DNA of 64,000 bases from an uncultured Pelagibacteraceae bacterium (GCA_902580895.1 CACHMJ010000006.1:1-64000); one strand, 5' to 3'; shown: positions 43,763 to 55,652, counted from the stretch's first letter. The notes: generated from the letters alone by a model not told the origin. Program-made: numbers and translations.

Positions 43763-45083
43763 GGATCAAGATAGAATTTTTCAAAATTTATATAACGATT
43801 TTGGTTCAGATTTAACATCAGCTCAAAAAAGAGGTGATTGGGTAAATACAAAAGAAATTACTGAAAAAGGTAGAGACTGGATAATTGATGAAATTAAAGA
43901 CTCTCAATTAAGAGGAAGAGGGGGAGCAGGTTTTCCTACAGGTCTTAAGTGGTCATTTGCACCAAAAGAAGTTGGATCTAGACCTCACTACCTAGTAATT
44001 AATGGTGATGAGTCAGAGCCAGGCACTTGTAAAGATAGAGATATCTTAAGGTTTGAACCACATAAACTCATTGAGGGTTGTTTAATAGCTTCATATGCAA
44101 TTCAAGCAAATGTTTGTTATATTTACATAAGAGGCGAGTATTTTGTTGATGGACAAAAGCTTCAAGCTGCAATTGATGAAGCTTATGAAAAAAAATTAAT
44201 TGGAAAAAATGCGGCTGGAACTGGATGGGATTTAGATATTTATATACATTACGGTGCAGGAGCTTATATCTGTGGAGAAGAAACTGCATTACTTGAGAGC
44301 ATTGAAGGTAATAAAGGTCAGCCAAGATTAAAACCACCTTTCCCTGCATTAATTGGTTTGTATGGATGTCCAACAATAATTAACAATGTTGAGACTATAG
44401 CTGTAGTTCCAACAATTCTAAGAAGAGGTGGTAAATGGTTTGCTTCCTTAGGTAGAGAAAAAAATACTGGGACTAAAATATTCTGCATTTCTGGAAATGT
44501 TAATAATCCATGTAATGTTGAGGAGGAGATGAACATCCCTTTGAAAGAATTAATAGAAGTTCATGCGGGAGGTGTAATAGGCGGTTGGGACAATCTACAA
44601 GCTGTAATACCTGGAGGATCTTCAATGCCACTTATTCCCAAAGAAAAGTGTGAAACACTGACAATGGATTTTGACTCTTTAGTTGCTGAAAAAAGTGGAC
44701 TGGGTACAGCAGGAGTAGTCGTTATAAATAAAGATCAAGACATAATTAAATGTATGGCAAGAATTGCCAGATTCTATAAGCATGAAAGCTGTGGTCAATG
44801 CACACCTTGTAGAGAGGGTTCAGGTTGGATGTGGAGAATGCTTGAAAGAATGGCAAAAGGAGAGGCTTCAAAAGATGAAATTGAAATGCTAGGTGATGTA
44901 ACTAAACAAATTGAAGGTCACACAATATGTGCATTTGGTGAGGGATCATCTTGGCCTGTTCAAGGTTTGTTAAGACATTTTAAGGATGAAATTAAAAAAA
45001 GAAATAATTTTGATCCAATTATAAAAGAAACACAAAATATCCCTTACTTGGTAGATCAACACTTGTTAGATAAGAATGCTTAA
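43755..45083 (+). CDS. nuoF: NADH-quinone oxidoreductase subunit F
   Basis: A 442-residue 51-kDa subunit that binds NADH, FMN and cluster N3. The nucleotide segment [17 protein letters not shown] and the FMN site [19 protein letters not shown] are intact. The N3 cysteines are in [15 protein letters not shown] plus a later Cys in HTICAFGEG. It overlaps nuoG by eight bases. Confidence 0.98.
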   Translation: MLKDQDRIFQNLYNDFGSDLTSAQKRGDWVNTKEITEKGRDWIIDEIKDSQLRGRGGAGFPTGLKWSFAPKEVGSRPHYLVINGDESEPGTCKDRDILRFEPHKLIEGCLIASYAIQANVCYIYIRGEYFVDGQKLQAAIDEAYEKKLIGKNAAGTGWDLDIYIHYGAGAYICGEETALLESIEGNKGQPRLKPPFPALIGLYGCPTIINNVETIAVVPTILRRGGKWFASLGREKNTGTKIFCISGNVNNPCNVEEEMNIPLKELIEVHAGGVIGGWDNLQAVIPGGSSMPLIPKEKCETLTMDFDSLVAEKSGLGTAGVVVINKDQDIIKCMARIARFYKHESCGQCTPCREGSGWMWRMLERMAKGEASKDEIEMLGDVTKQIEGHTICAFGEGSSWPVQGLLRHFKDEIKKRNNFDPIIKETQNIPYLVDQHLLDKNA

Positions 45084-47109
45084 ATTAAAAGTTAACGATA
45101 TAGAAGTTGAAGTCGAGGAGGGTTTGACTGTTTTACAAGCTTGTGAAAAAGCTGGAGTCGAAATTCCAAGATTTTGCTATCATGAAAAATTATCGATTGC
45201 TGGAAATTGCAGAATGTGTCTTGTGGAGATGGAAAAATCTCCAAAACCTATAGCCTCTTGTGCAATGCCTGCTGCTGAGGGTATGGTTATAAAAACAAAT
45301 ACTCCCAAAATAGAAAAATCTAGAAAGGGCGTAATGGAATTTTTACTAGCAAATCATCCTTTGGATTGTCCTGTTTGTGACCAGGGTGGTGAATGTGATC
45401 TTCAAGATCAATCAATGTTTTATGGAATTGATAAATCTAGATTTAAAGAGAATAAAAGAGCAGTTCCTGATAAAAACATGGGTCCACTTATTAAGACCCA
45501 AATGACCAGATGTATTCATTGCACTAGATGCATTAGATTTGCAACAGAAATTGCTGGTGTGCCTGAATTAGGTGCAATAGGTAGAGGTGAAGATATGCAA
45601 ATCACAACATACTTAGAAAAATCAATACAATCAGAATTATCAGGTAATGTAATAGATCTTTGCCCTGTAGGAGCCCTTACTTCTAAACCTTATGTGTTTG
45701 AAGCAAGACCCTGGGAGTTAAAAAAAACTGAGACTATTGATGTAATGGATGCTGTTGGATCAAATATAAGAGTAGACACATATGACTGGGAGGTAAAAAG
45801 AGTACTACCAGTAATCAATGAGGATATAAATGAGGAATGGATATCAGACAAAACAAGGTATGCTTGTGACGGTCTTTTAAATCAAAGACTAGATACACCA
45901 TATATTAAATATAATAATAAGTATGAAAAAGCTTCATGGGATGAAGTTTTTAAAATTATAAAATCAAAAATACAAAATACCGACAAAGATAAAATAGCTG
46001 GATTTGTGGGTGATCTGATAAATATGGAAGCTAGCTACATATTTAAGGAATTCTTAGAGAGAACCATAGATACAAAAAATTATGAATCTAGATCATCTGA
46101 TATGTTTATTGATAGCTCTAAAAGAGAAAACTATTTATTCAATTCAACGATTAATGGTATTGAGGAGTCAGATTTTATTCTATTAATTGGTACTAATCCA
46201 AGATTTGAAGCCACAATGCTAAATGCAAGAATTCGAAAAGCTTATTTAAAAAATAAAGTTAAAATTGTTTCTTTAAATGATGTAGGCGATCTGACATATC
46301 CTTATCAAAGTCTTGATGGAAAAACTCAAACAATCAAAGATATTTTTGAAAATAAAAATGCACTTTCAAAAGACATTATTGATTCTCAAAAACCATTAAT
46401 AATATTTGGAGAGTCGTTTTTAAAATCTAAGTCAGCTGAATTTTTATTTAGTTCATTTAAAAACTTTTTATTGAATAATAATAAATTTACTAATGATTGG
46501 AGCCCTTTTAATTTTTTACCTTCTGATGCAGCTACAGTCGGAAATTTAGATCTTGATGTAATTGACAAAAAAAATGAATTATTAAAAAAACTCAATGAAA
46601 ATAAATTTGATTTAGTTTTTTTAATGGGGCAAGATAATCTTAAATTTGATAAAAAAAATGAGTTTATAATTTATGTTGGAAGCCATGGGGATAACGGTGC
46701 AGAACTTGCAGATATTATTTTACCAGGAGCAGCTTACACAGAACAATCAGGTCATTATACAAATTTAGAAGGCAAATTACAAAAAGCTTATAAAGCATCA
46801 TATCCACCAGGTGATGCTAAAGAAGATTGGGAAATTATAAATAATCTTGCCGAACTTATGAATAATAGAAAACTCTTTAATGATAAAGATGAGTTAGAGA
46901 GCAGTATGTTTAACTATATAAATTTAAAAAAAGAAAAACAAGAAAATCTCTCTAACACTAAAGTAGATTTAATGAATTTTGAGGATGAAATCCTCAAAAT
47001 AACATATAAGGATTACTATTTTTCAAATGTAATTGCACGATCATCAAAAACAATGTTGAATTGTAATAATTCTAAATTAGAGGTTAAACGAACTGGCACC
47101 GAAGGGTAA
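45076..47109 (+). CDS. nuoG: NADH-quinone oxidoreductase subunit G
   Basis: A 677-residue 75-kDa subunit. The N-terminal ferredoxin domain has the [2Fe-2S] ligands in [19 protein letters not shown]. The unusual His-ligated cluster site is [33 protein letters not shown] binds another [4Fe-4S] cluster. The C-terminal molybdopterin-oxidoreductase-like domain is degenerate, as normal for complex I. Length is close to mitochondrial and alphaproteobacterial forms. A three-base gap leads to nuoH. Confidence 0.97.
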   Translation: MLKLKVNDIEVEVEEGLTVLQACEKAGVEIPRFCYHEKLSIAGNCRMCLVEMEKSPKPIASCAMPAAEGMVIKTNTPKIEKSRKGVMEFLLANHPLDCPVCDQGGECDLQDQSMFYGIDKSRFKENKRAVPDKNMGPLIKTQMTRCIHCTRCIRFATEIAGVPELGAIGRGEDMQITTYLEKSIQSELSGNVIDLCPVGALTSKPYVFEARPWELKKTETIDVMDAVGSNIRVDTYDWEVKRVLPVINEDINEEWISDKTRYACDGLLNQRLDTPYIKYNNKYEKASWDEVFKIIKSKIQNTDKDKIAGFVGDLINMEASYIFKEFLERTIDTKNYESRSSDMFIDSSKRENYLFNSTINGIEESDFILLIGTNPRFEATMLNARIRKAYLKNKVKIVSLNDVGDLTYPYQSLDGKTQTIKDIFENKNALSKDIIDSQKPLIIFGESFLKSKSAEFLFSSFKNFLLNNNKFTNDWSPFNFLPSDAATVGNLDLDVIDKKNELLKKLNENKFDLVFLMGQDNLKFDKKNEFIIYVGSHGDNGAELADIILPGAAYTEQSGHYTNLEGKLQKAYKASYPPGDAKEDWEIINNLAELMNNRKLFNDKDELESSMFNYINLKKEKQENLSNTKVDLMNFEDEILKITYKDYYFSNVIARSSKTMLNCNNSKLEVKRTGTEG

Positions 47110-47112
47110 ATA

Positions 47113-48111
47113 ATGGAATATATAAATTTAGTTTTTGAAGAGGTTTACAAAATCCTCTTTCTTCTTGTCCCGGTTTTAGTTTCTGTTGCCATGATTGTTT
47201 GGTTAGATAGAAGAGTTTGGGCTTTCGTTCAGAAAAGACAAGGTCCTAATGTTGTTGGTCCTTTTGGTTTATTACAGTCATTAGCTGATGCACTAAAATA
47301 TATTTTTAAAGAAATCATAATACCAGCTAGCTCTAATAAGATTATTTTTATTTTAGCTCCAATTATTACTATGACTTTAGCTTTAATAGCTTGGGCAGTT
47401 ATACCTTTTGGAGAAGATCAGGTTTTAGCTAATATAAATGTTGGAATTCTTTATATCTTTGCTGTCTCATCTCTTGGAGTTTATGGAATTATCATGGGGG
47501 GTTGGGCGTCCAATTCCAAATATCCTTTTTTGGGGTCAATAAGATCTGCAGCGCAAATGGTTTCTTATGAAGTTTCAATTGGTATTATTATCATTAATGT
47601 CCTTTTGTGTGTAGGATCATTAAATTTAAGTGATATCGTTTTAGCACAGCAAAATATCTGGTTCATAATTCCTTTATTTCCAATGTTTGTAATATTTTTT
47701 ATTTCTGCTTTAGCAGAAACAAATCGACCGCCTTTTGATTTACCAGAAGCTGAAGCAGAATTAGTTGCTGGGTATCAAACTGAATATTCTGGTATGATGT
47801 ATGCAATGTTCTGGTTAGGTGAGTACGCAAATATTTTATTAATGTGTGCTTTAGGATCGATTTTATTCTTAGGAGGCTGGCTTTCGCCTATTGATTTATA
47901 TCCATTTAATTTGATACCGGGAGCTATTTGGTTAATTTTAAAAATATTACTTTTATTTATTTTATTTGCATTAGTTAAAGCAGTTGTGCCAAGATATAGA
48001 TATGATCAATTAATGAGATTGGGTTGGAAAATATTTCTTCCCTTGTCTCTAACTTATGTTGTTTTAACTGCGAGTTATTTATTTTATTTTAACCTTTTAC
48101 CTACAATCTAG
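47113..48111 (+). CDS. nuoH: NADH-quinone oxidoreductase subunit H
   Basis: A 332-residue membrane subunit with eight helices, linking the quinone site to the proton channels. Signatures are [20 protein letters not shown] near the N-terminus and the loop [20 protein letters not shown] containing the essential acidic residues. Its stop is directly followed by the nuoI ATG. Confidence 0.98.
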   Translation: MEYINLVFEEVYKILFLLVPVLVSVAMIVWLDRRVWAFVQKRQGPNVVGPFGLLQSLADALKYIFKEIIIPASSNKIIFILAPIITMTLALIAWAVIPFGEDQVLANINVGILYIFAVSSLGVYGIIMGGWASNSKYPFLGSIRSAAQMVSYEVSIGIIIINVLLCVGSLNLSDIVLAQQNIWFIIPLFPMFVIFFISALAETNRPPFDLPEAEAELVAGYQTEYSGMMYAMFWLGEYANILLMCALGSILFLGGWLSPIDLYPFNLIPGAIWLILKILLLFILFALVKAVVPRYRYDQLMRLGWKIFLPLSLTYVVLTASYLFYFNLLPTI

Positions 48112-48597
48112 ATGAAAATAACAAGATTTTTTAAAACAATATTTATGGTTGATTTTATAACTGGGTTATTAATCGCCTTAAGAGAAATGTTTAAAACAAA
48201 AAAAACAATTAATTATCCTTTTGAGAAAGGAAAAATTAGCCCAAGATTTAGAGGAGAGCATGCACTTAGAAGATATCCAAATGGCGAAGAACGATGTATC
48301 GCATGTAAACTATGTGAAGCTGTGTGTCCAGCGCAAGCAATTACAATCGAGTCAGCTGAAAGATCTGATGGAAGCAGAAAAACTACGCGTTACGATATTG
48401 ATATGATGAAATGTATTTATTGTGGTTTATGTGAAGAGTCATGCCCTGTAGATGCAATAGTTCAAGGTCCAAATTTTGAATTTTCAACAGAGACAAGAGA
48501 AGAGCTTTATTATACTAAAGAAAAACTACTAGATAATGGTGATAGATGGGAAAATATTTTAGCGGCGAATATAAAATCAGACAATCCTTATAGGTAA
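48112..48597 (+). CDS. nuoI: NADH-quinone oxidoreductase subunit I
   Basis: A 161-residue ferredoxin-like subunit with clusters N6a and N6b. The two motifs are [16 protein letters not shown] and [16 protein letters not shown]. The [16 protein letters not shown] lead-in is conserved, and an amphipathic N-terminus docks on the membrane arm. Length and order are standard. Confidence 0.98.
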   Translation: MKITRFFKTIFMVDFITGLLIALREMFKTKKTINYPFEKGKISPRFRGEHALRRYPNGEERCIACKLCEAVCPAQAITIESAERSDGSRKTTRYDIDMMKCIYCGLCEESCPVDAIVQGPNFEFSTETREELYYTKEKLLDNGDRWENILAANIKSDNPYR

Positions 48598-48601
48598 ATT
48601 T

Positions 48602-49237
48602 ATGTTAGCTCATGCGATATTTTTTTATGTCTTTTCGATTATTGCAGTTATTTCGGCCATCATGGTTACAGTTTCGAAAAATACCGTACACTCAGTTTTT
48701 TTTTTAATATTAGATTTTATTAGTATTTCATGTCTCTTTATAATGATTGGCGCGGAGTTTCTAGGAATGATAATGCTCATTGTATATGTTGGTGCAGTAG
48801 CTGTTTTGTTCTTATTCGTTGTGATGATGTTAAATGTTGCTCAACAAAAAAATCAATGGTTTAATTCTGAGTCAACTACTTCTAGCCACATTCCAGTCGG
48901 TTTAATTATAAGCACAATTATTTTTTTTGAATTAATTATTGTTGTAGGTGGTTGGAAATATAAACCTGAGTTGTTTAATCCAAACACTACTCAAAGTTCT
49001 AATGAAATAAGTAATACACATTCATTAGGCCAGGTTTTGTATACTGACTACATTCATATTTTTCAAATTAGTGGAATGATATTATTAATTGCAATGATTG
49101 GTGCGATCGTTCTTACCTTTAGACGAAGAGAAGGATTAAAAACACAAAGTTATTTGAAACAAATTTCTAGAGAAAGGTCTGAAGGTATCGAAGTTTTAGA
49201 AGTTCAATCAAATAAAGGTGTAAAGATAGATGACTGA
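48602..49237 (+). CDS. nuoJ: NADH-quinone oxidoreductase subunit J
   Basis: A 211-residue five-helix membrane subunit. The conserved third helix contains the pi-bulge segment [20 protein letters not shown]. The hydrophilic C-terminus ([20 protein letters not shown]) resembles alphaproteobacterial homologs. The last eight bases overlap nuoK. Confidence 0.97.
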   Translation: MLAHAIFFYVFSIIAVISAIMVTVSKNTVHSVFFLILDFISISCLFIMIGAEFLGMIMLIVYVGAVAVLFLFVVMMLNVAQQKNQWFNSESTTSSHIPVGLIISTIIFFELIIVVGGWKYKPELFNPNTTQSSNEISNTHSLGQVLYTDYIHIFQISGMILLIAMIGAIVLTFRRREGLKTQSYLKQISRERSEGIEVLEVQSNKGVKIDD

Positions 49238-49541
49238 AATAGGTTTAGGACATTATCTTACTTTAGGAGCGGTTATCTTTAGTATTGGTGTGATTGGTAT
49301 CTTTCTTAATAGAAAAAATATTATCGTGATTTTGATGAGTATTGAGCTGATATTATTAGCTGTGAACATTAATTTAGTATCATTTTCTATTTATCTTGGT
49401 GATTTAACTGGTCAAGTTTTTACATTATTTATTTTAACGGTAGCAGCTGCTGAGGCAGCTATTGGTCTTGCTATAATAGTAGTCTATTACAGAAATGCAG
49501 GAACTATAAGAGTTGAAGAGATAGATAAATTAAAAGGATAA
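49230..49541 (+). CDS. nuoK: NADH-quinone oxidoreductase subunit K
   Basis: A 103-residue, three-helix MrpC-like subunit. The two membrane glutamates needed for proton transfer are visible in [16 protein letters not shown] and [13 protein letters not shown]. The overlap with nuoJ and the one-base gap to nuoL show tight coupling. Confidence 0.97.
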   Translation: MTEIGLGHYLTLGAVIFSIGVIGIFLNRKNIIVILMSIELILLAVNINLVSFSIYLGDLTGQVFTLFILTVAAAEAAIGLAIIVVYYRNAGTIRVEEIDKLKG

Positions 49542-49542
49542 A

Positions 49543-51456
49543 ATGGAAATTTCAATTTTAGCATTACCATTAATTGCTTCAATTATATCAGGATTTTTTG
49601 GTAAATTTATAGGGGACAGAAATTCTGAGATAGTTACGAGTCTATTAGTATCTATATCAGCTGTTCTTTCAGCAATTGTGTTTTATGAAGTAATTTTTTA
49701 TCAATACGAGGAAAATATCAAAATTGCTACATGGATTAATTCTGGATCATTAGAGGTAAACTGGTCAATGAAAATTGATGCATTATCATCAGTAATGTTG
49801 GTAGTCGTAACTTTTATTTCTGCGTTGGTACATATCTACTCAATTGGGTACATGTCTCATGACCCTCATAAACCAAGATTTATGGCCTATTTATCGCTAT
49901 TTACTTTTGCTATGTTAATGTTGGTAACAGCTGATAACTTTATTCAATTATTTTTTGGATGGGAGGGGGTTGGTCTTTGCTCGTATTTTTTAATTGGTTT
50001 TTGGTTTAAAAAGGAAACTGCGAATGCAGCAGCAATTAAAGCATTTGTTGTAAATAGAGTAGGAGATTTTGGTTTTGCTCTTGGTATATTTTTAATTTTT
50101 TATTTGTTTGGTACAGTTAACTACACAGAAGTTTTTGATCAAATCCCAACAGTTGTAGATGAAAAACTAAATTTTTTAGGGATACAAATTAATGCGATAG
50201 ATTTAATTTGTATACTATTGTTCATTGGAGCTATGGGTAAATCAGCTCAAATTTTTTTACATACTTGGTTACCAGATGCAATGGAAGGTCCAACACCTGT
50301 TTCAGCTTTAATTCATGCAGCGACTATGGTTACCGCTGGAGTTTTTTTAGTCGTAAGGTGTTCTACTATATATGAATATTCAGAATTGGCTTTAAACATA
50401 GTTACTATAATCGGTATGAGCACTGCTTTTTTTGCAGCCAGTGTAGCTTTAGTTCAAACAGATATAAAAAAAATTATTGCCTATTCCACATGTAGCCAAT
50501 TAGGTTATATGTTTTTTGCAGCAGGAGTAGGTGCATATAATGTTGCAATGTTTCATTTATTCACTCATGCATTTTTTAAAGCATTATTATTTTTAGGTTC
50601 AGGATCTGTTATTCATGCTTTTAAAGATGAACAAAATATAAATAATATGGGAGGAGTATGGAGAAAATTGCCTTACACTTACGCTTTGATGATAATAGGA
50701 ACTTTAGCATTAACAGGCTTCCCTTTGCTATCAGGTTTTTATTCTAAGGATGCGATCATTGAATTTGCATATTTAAGTGGCACAACTACTGGCTACTATG
50801 CAGCTGGAATAGGAATATTTACAGCTTTTTTAACCTCTATTTATTCTTGGAGACTAATGTTTAAAACTTTTCATGGTCAATATAACAACAAGAAACTCAA
50901 TATCGAAGAGACACATGAGTCTCCATTAGTTATGTTAATACCTCTGATAATATTATCTCTTGGAGCAATTTTTGCTGGATTTATTTTTAAGGATTTATTT
51001 ATAAGTTATGAAGGAATTAATAATTTTTGGAATAAATCGATTTTCTTTTTAGAACCATTAAGCACTGACCACCCACCATTGTGGTTTTTAGTTTTAACCC
51101 CAACATTAGTAACTTTATCTATACCACTTGCTTATTATTTATTCGTAAAAAATAAGAATTTTTCAGCTCAACTAGTCAGTATTAATGAGCCACTATATAA
51201 ATTTTTGTTAAACAAATGGTATTTTGACGAAATTTACGAAACATTATTTGTAAAATCTTCAAAAAAATTTGGTTTATTTTTATGGAAATTTTTTGATGTA
51301 AAAGTTATTGATGGCTTTGGACCTGATGGTATTTCCGGGATAATTAAAAAATTTTCTATCAAAGCCAATAAATTTCAAAGTGGTTATATTTATCAATATG
51401 CATTTATAATGTTACTTGGTTTTTCTGCTTTTTTAACCTTCTTAATTGTTAAATAA
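49543..51456 (+). CDS. nuoL: NADH-quinone oxidoreductase subunit L
   Basis: A 637-residue antiporter-like proton channel subunit. The first-half signature is QLFFGWEGVGLCSYFLIGFW, with the key Glu. IFLHTWLPDAMEGPTPVSAL and the Lys-bearing helices are conserved. The long C-terminal region is the lateral helix HL of the membrane arm. The stop and the nuoM start share base 51456. Confidence 0.98.
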   Translation: MEISILALPLIASIISGFFGKFIGDRNSEIVTSLLVSISAVLSAIVFYEVIFYQYEENIKIATWINSGSLEVNWSMKIDALSSVMLVVVTFISALVHIYSIGYMSHDPHKPRFMAYLSLFTFAMLMLVTADNFIQLFFGWEGVGLCSYFLIGFWFKKETANAAAIKAFVVNRVGDFGFALGIFLIFYLFGTVNYTEVFDQIPTVVDEKLNFLGIQINAIDLICILLFIGAMGKSAQIFLHTWLPDAMEGPTPVSALIHAATMVTAGVFLVVRCSTIYEYSELALNIVTIIGMSTAFFAASVALVQTDIKKIIAYSTCSQLGYMFFAAGVGAYNVAMFHLFTHAFFKALLFLGSGSVIHAFKDEQNINNMGGVWRKLPYTYALMIIGTLALTGFPLLSGFYSKDAIIEFAYLSGTTTGYYAAGIGIFTAFLTSIYSWRLMFKTFHGQYNNKKLNIEETHESPLVMLIPLIILSLGAIFAGFIFKDLFISYEGINNFWNKSIFFLEPLSTDHPPLWFLVLTPTLVTLSIPLAYYLFVKNKNFSAQLVSINEPLYKFLLNKWYFDEIYETLFVKSSKKFGLFLWKFFDVKVIDGFGPDGISGIIKKFSIKANKFQSGYIYQYAFIMLLGFSAFLTFLIVK

Positions 51457-52940
51457 TGAATTTCCCAATTCTTTCTTCATTAATACTTTTACCTTCCATT
51501 GGTGCACTCTTTTTATTTTTTACAAAAAGTAAAAGTGAAAATAAGATTACTGCAAAATATGTTGCCTTATTTACATCTCTAGTAAACTTTTTTTTATCTA
51601 TTTATTTATGGTTTTTATTTGACCAAGCAACTTCTGCTTTCCAATTTGTTGAAGATAGAATTTGGATCAAAGGTTTAATTAATTACAAAGTAGGAGTTGA
51701 TGGAATATCAATACTTTTTATAATTCTTACAACATTTATTACACCTCTATGTATAATTTCAGTTAATAATTCAGTCACCAAAAGATTAAATGAATTTTTA
51801 ATAGCTATACTTGTTATGGAAACTTTCATGATAGGTGTTTTTTGTTCTCTAGATCTTGTTGTTTTTTACTTATTTTTCGAGGCTGGATTAATCCCAATGT
51901 TTTTAATTATCGGAATTTGGGGTGGAGCTAGAAGAGTTTATTCTGCTTTTAAGTTTTTTTTATTTACTCTTTTGGGATCAGTTCTAATGTTAGTAGCAAT
52001 AATTTCAATTTATTGGATCACAGGTACCACAGATGTTGTTCAACTTTATGAATTAGGTATAGACACGAAATATCAAAATTTGTTGTGGCTAGCTTTTTTT
52101 AGTTCATTTGCAGTAAAAACTCCAATGTGGCCAGTTCATACATGGCTTCCAGATGCACACGTTGAAGCTCCAACAGCAGGATCGGTGTTGTTAGCTGCTA
52201 TTTTACTTAAAATGGCAGGCTATGGATTTATAAGATTTTCTTTGGGATTATTTCCCTCCGCTTCAGAGGTTTTTACTCCTTTAATTTATACATTAAGTGT
52301 TATTGCAATCATTTTCACGTCGTTAATAGCTTTAATGCAAGAGGATATGAAAAAATTAATAGCTTATTCTTCTGTGGCCCATATGGGGTTTGTTACTTTA
52401 GGTATATTTACAATCCAACAGCAAGGTATTGAAGGAAGTATAATTCAAATGATCAGTCACGGTCTAGTATCAGCAGCTTTATTTTTATGTGTTGGCGTTG
52501 TTTATGATCGAATGCATTCTAGATTGATCGCAACCTATGGAGGTATTGTTACTGTTATACCCAAATATGCTATTTTATTTATGGTATTTACTTTAGCTGC
52601 TTTAGGATTACCAGGAACAAGTGGGTTTGTTGGTGAATTTTTAATTTTAATGGCTGCTTTTAAAGATAATTTTTTAGTAGCAGTATTAGCTAGTTTAGGA
52701 GTTATCATTGGAGCAGCATATATGCTTTGGTTATACAAAAGAGTTATTTTTGGAAAACTAATAAACTCTGAGTTGAAAAAAATGATTGATTTAAATAAAT
52801 CAGAGGCGTTCACGCTTACCTGTTTAGCTATACCAACTTTATATTTCGGTTTTTATCCAGAACCATTAATTAACACTATTGAAGTTTCAATAAGAGATTT
52901 AATAGATACATATAACTTCAGTGTGGCAAGCAAACAATGA
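51456..52940 (+). CDS. nuoM: NADH-quinone oxidoreductase subunit M
   Basis: A 494-residue antiporter-like subunit. YLFFEAGLIPMFLIIGIWGG carries the conserved Glu. VHTWLPDAHVEAPTAGSVLL and SSVAHMGFVTLGIF are diagnostic. It overlaps nuoN by four bases (ATGA). Confidence 0.98.
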   Translation: MNFPILSSLILLPSIGALFLFFTKSKSENKITAKYVALFTSLVNFFLSIYLWFLFDQATSAFQFVEDRIWIKGLINYKVGVDGISILFIILTTFITPLCIISVNNSVTKRLNEFLIAILVMETFMIGVFCSLDLVVFYLFFEAGLIPMFLIIGIWGGARRVYSAFKFFLFTLLGSVLMLVAIISIYWITGTTDVVQLYELGIDTKYQNLLWLAFFSSFAVKTPMWPVHTWLPDAHVEAPTAGSVLLAAILLKMAGYGFIRFSLGLFPSASEVFTPLIYTLSVIAIIFTSLIALMQEDMKKLIAYSSVAHMGFVTLGIFTIQQQGIEGSIIQMISHGLVSAALFLCVGVVYDRMHSRLIATYGGIVTVIPKYAILFMVFTLAALGLPGTSGFVGEFLILMAAFKDNFLVAVLASLGVIIGAAYMLWLYKRVIFGKLINSELKKMIDLNKSEAFTLTCLAIPTLYFGFYPEPLINTIEVSIRDLIDTYNFSVASKQ

Positions 52941-54355
52941 ATAATATTGAATTAATATTTCCAGAAATTTTTATCTCATTATCAATAATGTTTTTACTTA
53001 TCTTAGGAGTTTTTAAAAAAGATAGTTCAAAAATAATTCATAATATTTCATTATTAGTTTTATTAATTACAGCAGTCATTACATTTAATGAAACTTTAAG
53101 TATTAATCCGACAACTCTATTTAATGAGAGTATTATCATTGATTATTTGTCATCATTAATGAAGATTATAACTTTATTGGGTGCTTTTGTAGTTTTGCTA
53201 ATTTCATCAAATTATTTAAGAACCTTTAAAATTTTCAAAATTGAATATCCAATTTTAATTCTAAGTTCTGTATTGGGCATGATGATTATGATCAGCTCTA
53301 ATGATCTAATTGTTTTCTATATGGGTTTAGAGCTTCAGTCATTAGCCTTGTATGTTTTGGCAACATTTAATAGAGATCAATTAAAATCATCTGAAGCAGG
53401 ATTAAAATATTTTGTTTTAAGTGCATTATCCTCAGGTTTATTATTGTACGGTTGCTCTTTGATTTATGGTTTTACAGGTTCAACAAATTTTAATGTTATT
53501 TCAACCCAATTTAATACAAATGAATATGCTATTACTTTTGGAATAGTTTTTATTTTGGTGGGTTTATCGTTTAAGATTTCTGCTGTACCTTTTCATATGT
53601 GGGCCCCAGACGTTTATGAAGGGTCGCCAACATCAGTAACATTATTTTTCACAATGGTTCCTAAAATAGCAGCGTTAACTGTGTTTATAAGATTTTTATA
53701 TGTTCCTTTTTTAAATCTTATTGATCAGTGGCAAATGATTTTAGTTTTTTTATCAATCGCATCCATGCTTTTTGGTGCGATAGCAGCAATAGGACAAAAA
53801 AATCTTAAAAGACTTATAGCTTATAGCTCTATTAGTCATATTGGATATGCATTAGCAGGTTTAGCAACTGGGTCTAATGAAGGGATACAAAACTCAGTTA
53901 TCTATATGACCATTTATATTATCATGAACTTAGGTTTTTTTTCATGTTTGTTAATGATGAAAAGAAACAATATTTATTATGAACAAATAGATGATTTATC
54001 AGGATTATCAAAAAATCATCCCTTGCTTTCAATTTCATTATTAATAATTCTATTTTCTCTAGCTGGAATACCACCGCTAGCAGGTTTTTTTGCAAAATTT
54101 TATATTTTTAAATCTGTTATTGAACAGTCAATGTATTTTTTAGCTATTGTTGGACTATTATCAACAGTAGTAGCAGCGTTTTATTACTTGCGAATTATTA
54201 AGATAATGTATTTTGATGAGGAAAAAGATAGTTACGACAAAGATCATAACCTTTGGTTGAAGTTATCTTTAACAGTTTCTACAATACTAATTTTAATGTA
54301 CTTTATTTTTCCTAGTGAATTGATTGATGTAGTTTCAAAAATCAAGATAATTTAA
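52937..54355 (+). CDS. nuoN: NADH-quinone oxidoreductase subunit N
   Basis: A 472-residue antiporter-like subunit that closes the nuo set. Signatures are YMGLELQSLALYVLATFNR, FHMWAPDVYEGSPTSVTLFF and SSISHIGYALAGLATG. Its stop shares a base with the birA ATG, so the operon continues into biosynthetic genes as in other Alphaproteobacteria. Confidence 0.98.
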   Translation: MNNIELIFPEIFISLSIMFLLILGVFKKDSSKIIHNISLLVLLITAVITFNETLSINPTTLFNESIIIDYLSSLMKIITLLGAFVVLLISSNYLRTFKIFKIEYPILILSSVLGMMIMISSNDLIVFYMGLELQSLALYVLATFNRDQLKSSEAGLKYFVLSALSSGLLLYGCSLIYGFTGSTNFNVISTQFNTNEYAITFGIVFILVGLSFKISAVPFHMWAPDVYEGSPTSVTLFFTMVPKIAALTVFIRFLYVPFLNLIDQWQMILVFLSIASMLFGAIAAIGQKNLKRLIAYSSISHIGYALAGLATGSNEGIQNSVIYMTIYIIMNLGFFSCLLMMKRNNIYYEQIDDLSGLSKNHPLLSISLLIILFSLAGIPPLAGFFAKFYIFKSVIEQSMYFLAIVGLLSTVVAAFYYLRIIKIMYFDEEKDSYDKDHNLWLKLSLTVSTILILMYFIFPSELIDVVSKIKII

Positions 54356-54894
54356 TGAAATTTAAAATATTTAGATTTAATAAAGTAAAAAGTACCAACA
54401 ATACCGCAATAAGAATAATCAAAAATTATAATTATGATTTTGGTATGATCTTATCTGATTTGCAAGTTAATGGTAGAGGTCAATATGGAAAAAAATGGGT
54501 TTCCTATAAAGGAAATTTATTCGTAAGTTTTTTTTATAATCTTAAAAATTTTAAGATATCTTTAAATAAATTAACTAAAATTAATTGTTTAATTGTTAAA
54601 AAATGTATTTCACAATATTATAAAAAAAAGATTCATTTTAAAAAACCTAATGATCTTTTAATCCAAAAAAAAAAGATATGTGGAATATTACAAGAAAAAG
54701 TGAATAAATTTAATAATACTTATTTGATTGTTGGAATTGGTGTAAATTTAATAAAAAGTCCCTTTATAAGAAATTATCCAACTACTCATTTAAGAGAGCT
54801 TATAAACAAAGATATATCAAAAAAAAAATTTGAATTAAAACTAAAAAAGATTTTTGAAAACAATTTAAAGAGATTAATTAAAAAAAGAGTATAA
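54355..54894 (+). CDS. birA: Biotin--[acetyl-CoA-carboxylase] ligase, minimal form
   Basis: A 179-residue enzyme that attaches biotin to the carboxyl-carrier protein. The biotin/ATP loop is GRGQYGKKWVSYKGNLFVSF, and the active-site Lys region is KKPNDLLIQKKKICGILQE. Here the first Trp of the usual KWPND is Lys. It is clearly shorter than the common 230-320 residues: there is no N-terminal DNA-binding domain and almost no C-terminal SH3-like domain. It should therefore be a ligase only, not a repressor. The sequence is highly Lys/Asn/Ile-biased, more than its neighbours. Confidence 0.88.
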   Translation: MKFKIFRFNKVKSTNNTAIRIIKNYNYDFGMILSDLQVNGRGQYGKKWVSYKGNLFVSFFYNLKNFKISLNKLTKINCLIVKKCISQYYKKKIHFKKPNDLLIQKKKICGILQEKVNKFNNTYLIVGIGVNLIKSPFIRNYPTTHLRELINKDISKKKFELKLKKIFENNLKRLIKKRV

Positions 54895-54902
54895 ATATAA
54901 AT

Positions 54903-55652
54903 ATGCTAATTTTAGGAGATATTGGAAATTCAGTAACTAAATTATTTTTAGTAAATCCTAAAGATAAGATCTTAAAAAAAATAAGTTTACCATCAAAATC
55001 AATAACAAACTCAATTCTTAATAAAAAATTTAAAAGTTTAACAAAAGATTTCAAAAATATTGAAAAGATATTATTTTGTAGCGTTGTCCCAAAAACTTTT
55101 AACTCTATTAAAAGATTTATATCAAAAAAAACTAAAGTTAAGTGTTATGAAATTAAAGATCTCAATTTAAAATCTATTCTAAATATAAAAGCAAACTTTA
55201 AACAAGTCGGTTCTGATAGACTGGCAAATGCAATAAGTTTAATGAGTCCTAAGAAAAATTTTATCATTTTAGATTTTGGCACAGCTACAACGTTCGATGT
55301 ATTAGTAAATAATACTTACCGAGGAGGTGTTATTGCTCCCGGTATAAGTATTTCATTAAATACTTTAACTGATAAGGCTTCTCTGATACCAAAAATTAAT
55401 CTTAAAAAAATAAAAAAAGTAATTGGAATTGATACGAATTCAGCTGTTAAATCAGGTTTCTTTTGGGGCTATGCAGGCTTAATTGACAATATTATTAATT
55501 TGATTAAGAAAGAGACGAGAAAATCTTATAAGGTTGTTATTACTGGTGGCTTTTCTGATTTATTTAAAAATTCGATTAAAACAAAAGTTATTGAAAACAA
55601 AGATATCACTATTAAGGGTCTTATAAAAATTTCTAAATTATTAAATAGATGA
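54903..55652 (+). CDS. coaX: Type III pantothenate kinase
   Basis: A 249-residue enzyme catalysing the first step of coenzyme A synthesis. The ATPase-fold phosphate loop is D6-x-G8-N9 (GDIGNS). GSDRLANA and LDFGTATTFDVL are the pantothenate and phosphate segments, and GGVIAPGISISLNTL follows. All key acidic residues are present. It starts eight bases after birA and overlaps rnj by four. Confidence 0.94.
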   Translation: MLILGDIGNSVTKLFLVNPKDKILKKISLPSKSITNSILNKKFKSLTKDFKNIEKILFCSVVPKTFNSIKRFISKKTKVKCYEIKDLNLKSILNIKANFKQVGSDRLANAISLMSPKKNFIILDFGTATTFDVLVNNTYRGGVIAPGISISLNTLTDKASLIPKINLKKIKKVIGIDTNSAVKSGFFWGYAGLIDNIINLIKKETRKSYKVVITGGFSDLFKNSIKTKVIENKDITIKGLIKISKLLNR

